Both the position numbers and the translations under genes were made by a program. The notes under the pieces were generated by a model. That model searched no databases and had not been told where the DNA came from. It saw only the letters and a program-made list of their open reading frames with translations. This document shows, piece by piece, positions 1 to 6,059 of a stretch of DNA of 14,880 nucleotides (within the stretch, counting starts at the first letter, position 1; each line of letters starts with the position of its first letter). The stretch comes from CABHOJ01 sp965649545 (GTDB lineage Bacteria; Pseudomonadota; Gammaproteobacteria; Burkholderiales; Methylophilaceae), in the NCBI GenBank assembly GCA_965649545.1, contig CBFGLF010000037.1:1-14880 (forward strand), read 5' to 3'.

Positions 1-1604
1 CCGCCATGCGGTGGCGCACCATATTGCAGGGCGTCGAGCAGGAAGCCGAACTTCTCCTGCGCTTCTTCCTTGCTGATCTTCAATGCGTCGAACACCTTGG
101 ACTGCACTTCCTGCTTGTGGATACGTACGGAACCGCCGCCCACTTCCCAGCCGTTCAACACCATGTCGTAGGCCTTGGACAGGGCCGCACCGGGGTTGGT
201 GGTGAGCAGGTCTTCGTGACCGTCCTTGGGGGAGGTGAAGGGGTGATGCAGCGCGACCCAGCGGTCGTTCTCTTCGTCGTGTTCGAACATGGGGAAATCC
301 ACCACCCACAGCGGCGCCCACGCACGGCCGTCGACGTGACCCTTGTCGTGGCCGACCTTGAGGCGCAGCGCGCCGAGGGCTTCGTTGACCACCTTGGCCT
401 TGTCGGCGCCGAAGAACACGATATCGCCGTTCTGCGCGCCAGTGCGTTCGATGATGGCCTTGAGCGCGGTCTCGTGGATGTTCTTGACGATAGGCGATTG
501 CAGGCCTTCTTCATTGAGCTTGGTGGTGTCGTTGATCTTGATGTACGCCAGGCCCTTGGCGCCGTAGATCTTGACGAACTCGGTGTAGGCGTCGATCTCG
601 GAACGGCTGATGGCCGCGCCATTCGGTACGCGCAGCGCAGCGACACGGCCGCCGGCCATGTTGGCGGCACCGGAGAACACCTTGAAATCGACATCCTTCA
701 TGACGTCGCTGAGCTCGGTGATCTCGAGCGTGACGCGCATATCCGGCTTGTCGGAACCGTACTTGTTCATGGCTTCGGAGAAGGCCATGCGCGGGAACTT
801 GGCCGGCAGCTCGACCCCCTGCACGCTCTTCAGCATCTGGCGGATCATCTCTTCGACGATGTCCATGATCTCATTCTCGTTGAGGAACGAGGTCTCGATA
901 TCGACCTGGGTGAATTCAGGCTGGCGATCGGCGCGCAGGTCTTCGTCACGGAAGCACTTGGTGATCTGGAAATAACGGTCGAAGCCGGACACCATCAGCA
1001 ATTGCTTGAACAGCTGCGGCGACTGCGGCAGCGCGAAGAACTGGCCGTGATGGACACGCGACGGTACCAGGTAGTCGCGGGCGCCTTCCGGCGTGGAACG
1101 CGTCAGCATCGGCGTCTCGACTTCGATGAAGCCGTTGCTGTCGAGGTAATCGCGCAGGGTCTTGGCGACACGGTAACGCAGCATCAGGTTCTTCTGCATG
1201 GCCGGACGGCGCAGGTCGATGTAGCGGTGTTCCAGGCGCACGGCTTCGGACAGGTTGTCGTCGTCCAGCATGAACGGTGGCGTCAGGGACGGGTTGAGGA
1301 TCTCGATCTCGGTCGCCAGCATCTCGACCTCACCGGTCGGGATGTTGGGATTGACCGTGCCCTCGGGACGGGCGCGCACCTTGCACACCACCTTGAGTAC
1401 ATATTCGCTACGCACGGTCTCGGCCAGCGCGAACGCTTGCGGGGTATCGGGATCGATCACGATCTGCGCCATGCCTTCGCGGTCACGCAGGTCGATGAAG
1501 ATGACACCGCCATGGTCGCGGCGGCGATGTGCCCAGCCGCAAAGGGTGACGGTTTGGCCGATATGTTCGCGGTTCAGGTGTCCGCAGTAGTGGGTACGCA
1601 TCAT
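1..1604 (-). CDS. aspS: Aspartyl-tRNA synthetase, C-terminus cut by window edge
   Basis: Class II synthetase charging tRNA with aspartate in the cytoplasm. The minus strand is open from the edge to a double ATG at 1604/1601 (MMRTHYCG or MRTHYCG). No clear Shine-Dalgarno separates the two starts; I use the first because it gives the same numbering as the Pseudomonas enzyme as I recall it. 534 codons are visible. They cover an N-terminal OB-fold anticodon domain (about 1-140), class II motif 2 with FRDE at 218-221 followed by DLRADRQPEFTQVD, the bacterial GAD insertion (about 290-425), and a break in YGAPPHGG just before motif 3. About 65 residues are missing compared with the usual length near 600. 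H31 and G82 are the residues associated with non-discriminating AspRS. It is the last gene of a three-gene minus-strand run, 49 bp after the DUF502 gene. The identification is very secure. Confidence 0.97.
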   Translation of the reverse strand, partial: MMRTHYCGHLNREHIGQTVTLCGWAHRRRDHGGVIFIDLRDREGMAQIVIDPDTPQAFALAETVRSEYVLKVVCKVRARPEGTVNPNIPTGEVEMLATEIEILNPSLTPPFMLDDDNLSEAVRLEHRYIDLRRPAMQKNLMLRYRVAKTLRDYLDSNGFIEVETPMLTRSTPEGARDYLVPSRVHHGQFFALPQSPQLFKQLLMVSGFDRYFQITKCFRDEDLRADRQPEFTQVDIETSFLNENEIMDIVEEMIRQMLKSVQGVELPAKFPRMAFSEAMNKYGSDKPDMRVTLEITELSDVMKDVDFKVFSGAANMAGGRVAALRVPNGAAISRSEIDAYTEFVKIYGAKGLAYIKINDTTKLNEEGLQSPIVKNIHETALKAIIERTGAQNGDIVFFGADKAKVVNEALGALRLKVGHDKGHVDGRAWAPLWVVDFPMFEHDEENDRWVALHHPFTSPKDGHEDLLTTNPGAALSKAYDMVLNGWEVGGGSVRIHKQEVQSKVFDALKISKEEAQEKFGFLLDALQYGAPPHG

Positions 1605-1653
1605 GAGAAATCTGCTTTAAATGTTTTAGTTTTAAGAAAAATGAAATTAAGGA

Positions 1654-2313
1654 TCAGGCGTCCGAACTGGTGGTGTCGAGATTGGTGCTATCGAGCCCGG
1701 GCCCGCCGATGTGGTGATGCGGCTGCATGGGTGGCGCCACGACGCCCATCGAGATGATGTACTTCAGGGCTTCGTCGACGCTCATCTTGAGTTCGATCAC
1801 ATCGGCCGCAGGCATCATCACGAAGTAGCCGCCGGTCGGGTTCGGTGTGGTCGGCACGTAGACGCTGACATACTCGCCGGTCAGGTGGTTCACCACGTCG
1901 CCGCCGGGCTGGCCGGTGACGAAAGCGATGGTCCAGCTACCATGCCGCGGGAACTGCACCAGTACCGCCTTGCGGAACGCGTTACCGGAATCGGAGAACA
2001 GCGTATCGGACACCTGCTTGACGCTGTTGTAGATACTTTTGACGAACGGCACCTTGCCGAGGAAGGTCTCCCACAGGTCGATCAGCTGCTTGCCGAAGAA
2101 GTTGGTGGCGAGCAGGCCGGTGACGAAGATGATGAGCAGCGTGAGGATCGCCCCCAGGCCCGGGATGCGTCGGCCGAACTGGGCCTCCGGCCGCCATTGT
2201 TCCGGCAGCAACAGGAGGCTGTTGTCCATCAGCCCGATGATGGCGGTGATGACCCACACCGTGATGAACAGTGGGACCAAGACCAGCAGCCCGGTAATAA
2301 AATAGCGTTTCAT
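1654..2313 (-). CDS. DUF502 family inner-membrane protein
   Basis: 219-residue membrane protein of the DUF502 family, function unknown. Two hydrophobic segments are visible: residues about 4-28, directly after MKR, and about 53-74 (GAILTLLIIFVTGLLATNFFG). A soluble, beta-rich C-terminal half follows, with family-like stretches KVPFVKSIYNSVKQVSDTLF and VYVPTTPNPTGGYFVMMP. The tail is low in complexity, with HHH and a Ser/Thr-rich end. The ATG at 2313 is preceded by AGGA at a suitable distance. It lies 56 bp after the zinc-ribbon gene and 49 bp before aspS, so all three are probably one transcript. This order recurs in betaproteobacteria, but I know of no proven link between the protein and tRNA charging. 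Confidence 0.93.
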   Translation of the reverse strand: MKRYFITGLLVLVPLFITVWVITAIIGLMDNSLLLLPEQWRPEAQFGRRIPGLGAILTLLIIFVTGLLATNFFGKQLIDLWETFLGKVPFVKSIYNSVKQVSDTLFSDSGNAFRKAVLVQFPRHGSWTIAFVTGQPGGDVVNHLTGEYVSVYVPTTPNPTGGYFVMMPAADVIELKMSVDEALKYIISMGVVAPPMQPHHHIGGPGLDSTNLDTTSSDA

Positions 2314-2369
2314 CGAATTCCTAAGTTAGTGATTGAGCACGCCGCTTACGGTCATGCGCATGCGGTGAT

Positions 2370-2624
2370 TCAGTGGCAGGCGCATCCGGTGCCGCAGGCG
2401 GCCGGTGCAGCTTCTTCCGTCTTCTTTTCAGGTTTGCTGCTGCCGCCCTTGAAGTCGGTGGCATACCAGCCGGAACCGGTCAATTGGAAGCTCGGTGCAG
2501 ACACCATCTTGGCGAAGGTCTCCTGACCGCAGGCAGGGCAAGCGGTCACGTTCGGCTCGCTGACCTTGCGCATGACTTCTTTCTTCACGCCGCAACTGGT
2601 GCATTGGTAATCATAGATAGGCAT
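2370..2624 (-). CDS. FmdB-type small zinc-ribbon protein
   Basis: 84-residue protein beginning MPIYDYQC, the standard start of the FmdB/CxxC_CXXC_SSSS putative regulatory family. The zinc-ribbon cysteines are C8-x2-C11 and C29-x2-C32, followed by a short beta-hairpin region (APSFQLTGSGWYATDF) typical of the family. The C-terminus is a Lys/Glu/Ala linker ending in a second Cys/His cluster (C77, C81, C83, H84), which could bind metal. A strong AGGAG precedes ATG 2624 by about 6 nt. It is the first gene of the minus-strand operon, with a consensus -10 directly upstream. Family membership is clear. The role (transcription factor or a protein-protein zinc module) is not established, and the fmdB name comes from a formamidase operon unrelated to this context. 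Confidence 0.92.
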   Translation of the reverse strand: MPIYDYQCTSCGVKKEVMRKVSEPNVTACPACGQETFAKMVSAPSFQLTGSGWYATDFKGGSSKPEKKTEEAAPAACGTGCACH

Positions 2625-2646
2625 ATGACACTCCTAAAAAAATGAA

Positions 2647-2673
2647 ATTATACAGGAACACCCTACCCGACAA
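2647..2673 (-). promoter_or_regulatory. Candidate sigma70 promoter for the fmdB-DUF502-aspS operon
   Basis: On the minus strand a perfect TATAAT (2652-2647) lies 15 nt after TTGTCG (2673-2668, 4 of 6 matches to TTGACA). Transcription would begin near 2640, leaving a leader of about 15 nt that carries the AGGAG of the zinc-ribbon gene. The -10 is strong, but the 15-nt spacer is shorter than the ideal 17. Confidence 0.5.
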
Positions 2674-2760
2674 CATGGCGATTAGCGGCGATTTATCAAG
2701 CGCTTAAACCAATTGTCATAAAAAAAGTGTGAACTCGGCCGGATCGAGACTGTCCGGTTA

Positions 2761-2786
2761 TATAGGTGCACGGCCCGTACCTGTAG
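2761..2786. repeat. Imperfect inverted repeat in the divergent intergenic region
   Basis: AGGT-GC-ACGG and CCGT-ACCT (2764-2782) are inverted copies around a single C, with a 2-nt bulge in the left arm. The outer TAT/GTA bases extend the symmetry with one mismatch. It lies about 60 bp upstream of the first sucrose-operon ATG, where an operator or mRNA-leader hairpin could sit. No regulator family is recognised from the motif. The rest of the 217-bp gap (2625-2841) holds the fmdB promoter, a short AAGCGCTT palindrome at about 2699-2706, and an AT-rich run before 2842. Confidence 0.3.
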
Positions 2787-2841
2787 TTCATCAATGCTGC
2801 CCTTATCACCCATAAGCGCGCAGTCTCAATAAATTATAAAA

Positions 2842-3882
2842 ATGCATGGCTTGTGGAAGCGGACAAAATCCTGCGCTCAGGCTACTGCTCATTTAGGGAA
2901 CGGACCACGTAACGTGCTACACAACATCATCGATACTCAAGCGATCGTCAGCCAGGCCACGGTCGCGCGGCATAGCCAGCATACCGTCGTCATCTTCGGC
3001 GAAGTCCTGTTTGACGATTTTCCGGATGGCGCCGTCCTCGGCGGCGCGCCTTTCAACGTCGCCTGGCATTTGCAGGCCTTCGGCATGCACCCGGTCGTCA
3101 TCTCGCGCACCGGTACCGACGCCCAGCGCGAGCGTATCCTCGAACACATGCAGCGCTGGGGCATGGATACCATCGGTATCCAGACCGACCCCCTGCACCC
3201 CACCGGCAGGGTGGCGGTCCATGAGGACGACACCGGCCATCGCTTCGAGATCCTGCCGGACCAGGCTTACGACTATATCCACCCGACCATCGCCCGCATG
3301 GTGGAACTCAGCGTGCACCCGCGACTGCTCTACTACGGCACGCTCGCCCAGCGCAACAAGGTCTCGCGACGGGCGCTGGCGGCGCTGTTACGCAGTGCCA
3401 GCGTGCCACGCCTGCTGGACCTCAACCTGCGCGCGCCGTGGTATGACACCCGGTTGATCAATCGTTCGCTGGAAAGCGCCGACATCGTCAAGATGAGTGA
3501 CGACGAACTGGCGGTGCTGGCCAAGAGCCTGCGCCTGCGCGGCAACGACCCGATCGCCCATGGCGATGCGCTGGTGAAACGCTACGCGCTCGATCGCATC
3601 CTCGTCACCTGCGGCGACAAGGGCGCCTGGCTGCTAGACAAGCAAGGCATGCTGGCGCGCGAATCGGCCGAGGCCGGCGAGATCACCATCGTCGATACCG
3701 TCGGCGCCGGCGACGCGTTCTCGGCGGTCTATATCACCGGCATGCTCCTCGATTGGCCGATCTACATCAGCATGCAGCGCGCGAGCACGTTCGCCGCCGC
3801 CGTCTGCGGCGTGCGCGGCGCTACCCCGCAGAACCCTGCGTTCTATCAACGATTCAAGAAGGAATGGGGGCTGCCGGTATGA
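2842..3882 (+). CDS. PfkB-family sugar kinase, probable fructokinase
   Basis: Ribokinase/PfkB-fold kinase that probably phosphorylates fructose to fructose-6-phosphate with ATP. The N-terminal family motif GGAPFNVAWHLQAFG (67-81) resembles the GGAP-NVA sugar-binding segment of bacterial fructokinases. The C-terminal signature DTVGAGDAFSA (285-295) carries the catalytic Asp D291 and the GAG anion hole. The conserved fold starts only near residue 47 (HTVVIFGEVLFDD), so the first roughly 25-45 residues are suspicious. ATG 2842 has no Shine-Dalgarno and sits beside TATAAA (2835-2840). GTG 2914 (codon 25) is an alternative with only weak GGA upstream. Its stop overlaps the SPS start as ATGA (3879-3882), indicating translational coupling. 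The fructose assignment rests on context, because sucrose synthase two genes on releases fructose; the fold alone would allow another sugar. Confidence 0.88.
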   Translation: MHGLWKRTKSCAQATAHLGNGPRNVLHNIIDTQAIVSQATVARHSQHTVVIFGEVLFDDFPDGAVLGGAPFNVAWHLQAFGMHPVVISRTGTDAQRERILEHMQRWGMDTIGIQTDPLHPTGRVAVHEDDTGHRFEILPDQAYDYIHPTIARMVELSVHPRLLYYGTLAQRNKVSRRALAALLRSASVPRLLDLNLRAPWYDTRLINRSLESADIVKMSDDELAVLAKSLRLRGNDPIAHGDALVKRYALDRILVTCGDKGAWLLDKQGMLARESAEAGEITIVDTVGAGDAFSAVYITGMLLDWPIYISMQRASTFAAAVCGVRGATPQNPAFYQRFKKEWGLPV

Positions 3883-6059
3883 GTGCGCTGCATGACCAGA
3901 AACTGTACATCCTGATGATCAGTGTCCACGGCCTGATCCGCGGCCACGAGATGGAGCTGGGCCGCGACGCCGACACCGGCGGCCAGATCACCTATGTGGT
4001 CGAACTCGCCAAGGCACTGGGCAGGAACGCCAGCGTCGACCAGATCGATCTGCTGACACGCCTGGTGGACGACCCGAACGTCTCGCCGGACTATGCCGTA
4101 CCTGAAGAGAAACTCAGCGACAAGGTGCGCATCCTGCGCCTGCCGTGCGGCCCGAAACGCTACCTGCGCAAGGAATCGTTGTGGCCGCACCTCGACCAGA
4201 TGGTCGACCGCTGCCTGCACTTCCTGCGTCAGCAGGGACGTCTACCAGACATCATCCACACCCATTACGCCGACGCCGGCTATGTCGGCCTGCAGCTGTC
4301 CAATTTGCTTGGCATCCCGCAGATCCATACCGGCCACTCGCTCGGTCGGCCGAAGCGCCAGCGCCTGCTCGACAGCGGCCGCAGGGAACTGACCATCGAT
4401 CGGCAGTTCAACTTCAGCCAGCGTATCCGTGTCGAAGAGGAAGTGCTTTCGCATGCCTCGCTGATCGTCGCCAGCACGCGGCAGGAAGTCACCGACCAGT
4501 ACGGCATGTACCAGCAGCCGGACCAGCGTTACAGCGTCATTCCCCCCGGAACGGACACGGCGCTGTTCTTCCCGCCCGGGCGCAAAGCGATCCAGCCGGA
4601 AGTGACGGGGATGATCGACCGCTTCCTCAGCGATCCCGACAAGCCGGCCGTGCTGGCCATCTGCCGGCCGGACGGTCGCAAGAACATCCCCGGCCTGCTG
4701 AAAGCCTACGGCGAACATCCAGAGCTGAATTCGCAAGCCAACCTGGTGATCGTCGCCGGCACCCGCGAGGATATCCGCGGAATGGGCGAGGCCCAGCAAA
4801 GGGTACTGAACGACCTGCTGCTGGACATCGACAAGTACGATCTCTGGGGCAAGGTCGCCATCCCCAAGAACTGCAGTGTGGAATACATCCCCGAGCTCTA
4901 CCGCCTGGTCGCGCGCCGCCGCGGGGTGTTCGTCAACCCCGCCCTGACGGAGCCGTTCGGCCTGACGCTGATCGAAGCCGCCGCCAGCGGCATCCCCTTC
5001 GTCGCCACGGAAGACGGTGGGCCACGCGACATCGTCAGTAATTGCCATAGCGGGCAATTGATCGATCCGCTCGATAGCGACGGGATCGCCCAGGCCATCG
5101 TCGGCATCCTGCAGGACCGCAAGCAATGGCAGAAGCTCTCCAAGAACGGCATCGCCGGCGTGCGCCGGCATTACACCTGGGATGGCCATGTGGCCAAGTA
5201 CCTGAAAGCGGTGCGCGGCGTCTTGCACCACGCCCGTAAACGCATGCGACGCGAGATGGCGCTCAGCCTGCGCCTGAAACGCACCCCCATCCCGCTGGCG
5301 CAGAAAGCGCTGGTCAGCGATATCGACAACACCCTGCTCGGCGACGAGCGCGGCCTGCGGGAGCTCATCGACTTGCTGCGCAAGCACAGCGACCAGATGG
5401 CCTTCGGGATCGCCACCGGCCGCAACATCGATAGCGCGGTGAAGATACTGAAGAAGTGGCAGGTGCCGATTCCCGACGTGCTCATCACCTCGGTCGGCAG
5501 CGAGATCCATTACTGGCCTTCGCAGCGGCTGGATCTGGGCTGGAGCCATCACATCAGCTATCAGTGGCGACGCGACGCGTTGCAGGCGTTCTTCGACCAG
5601 GTGCCGGGCCTCACCTTGCAGGCGGCCGACAATCAGCGCGAATTCAAGCTGAGCTACAACGTCGACCCGACGCTGATGCCCTCCATCAAGGAGCTCTACA
5701 AGCAGTTGCGCCAGACACGGCTCAAGGCCAAGCTCATCTATTCGCACGGCAGCTTCCTCGACATCCTGCCGGAACGCGCCTCCAAGGGGCAGGCGATCCG
5801 CTACCTGGCTTACAAGTGGGGACTGCCGCTCAAGCAATTCGTGGTCGCCGGCGACTCCGGCAACGACGAGGCCATGCTGGTCGGCGACACCCTCGGGGTG
5901 ATCGTCGGCAACCACAGTCCGGAACTGGAATGCATGCGCGGAATGGACCAGGTCTACTTCGCGCAGGCGCATTACGCCGCCGGCATCGTCGAAGGCCTGC
6001 GCCATTACCGATTCATAGAATCCCAACCCGAAGCTATCGAGGAGGAAGCCACCGCATGA
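3879..6059 (+). CDS. sps: Bifunctional sucrose-phosphate synthase / sucrose-phosphate phosphatase
   Basis: 726-residue fusion that makes sucrose-6-phosphate from NDP-glucose and fructose-6-phosphate and then removes the phosphate. Residues about 8-465 are a GT-B retaining glycosyltransferase (GT4). Visible motifs are the glycine-rich acceptor loop DADTGGQ (30-36), HTHYADAG from H127, R263/K268 in CRPDGRKN for the nucleotide-sugar phosphates, and the EX7E pair E358/E366. A basic linker (about 466-478) leads to a HAD-type SPP domain with all catalytic motifs intact: D481-x-D483-x-T485, T513 in ATGR, K636 in SKGQ, and GDSGND with D659 and D663. The start is ATG 3879, which overlaps the kinase stop and has purine-rich GGAATGGGGG upstream; the reading frame is open further upstream, but that stretch lies inside the kinase gene. 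The stop overlaps the sucrose synthase start. Confidence 0.95.
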   Translation: MSALHDQKLYILMISVHGLIRGHEMELGRDADTGGQITYVVELAKALGRNASVDQIDLLTRLVDDPNVSPDYAVPEEKLSDKVRILRLPCGPKRYLRKESLWPHLDQMVDRCLHFLRQQGRLPDIIHTHYADAGYVGLQLSNLLGIPQIHTGHSLGRPKRQRLLDSGRRELTIDRQFNFSQRIRVEEEVLSHASLIVASTRQEVTDQYGMYQQPDQRYSVIPPGTDTALFFPPGRKAIQPEVTGMIDRFLSDPDKPAVLAICRPDGRKNIPGLLKAYGEHPELNSQANLVIVAGTREDIRGMGEAQQRVLNDLLLDIDKYDLWGKVAIPKNCSVEYIPELYRLVARRRGVFVNPALTEPFGLTLIEAAASGIPFVATEDGGPRDIVSNCHSGQLIDPLDSDGIAQAIVGILQDRKQWQKLSKNGIAGVRRHYTWDGHVAKYLKAVRGVLHHARKRMRREMALSLRLKRTPIPLAQKALVSDIDNTLLGDERGLRELIDLLRKHSDQMAFGIATGRNIDSAVKILKKWQVPIPDVLITSVGSEIHYWPSQRLDLGWSHHISYQWRRDALQAFFDQVPGLTLQAADNQREFKLSYNVDPTLMPSIKELYKQLRQTRLKAKLIYSHGSFLDILPERASKGQAIRYLAYKWGLPLKQFVVAGDSGNDEAMLVGDTLGVIVGNHSPELECMRGMDQVYFAQAHYAAGIVEGLRHYRFIESQPEAIEEEATA

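Noticed and set aside
1605..1653. Terminator or attenuator between the DUF502 gene and aspS
   Set aside because: The gap is AT-rich with T runs, but no stem of useful length precedes them.
6..1757. 583-codon plus-strand open frame opposite aspS
   Set aside because: Antisense shadow: composition is rich in Asp/His/Val/Arg without any known domain, and the minus strand encodes a clear AspRS across it.
2713..2718. TTGTCA as a -35 box for the sucrose operon
   Set aside because: No acceptable -10 hexamer lies 16-18 nt downstream; the nearest TATA-like stretch is about 39 nt away.
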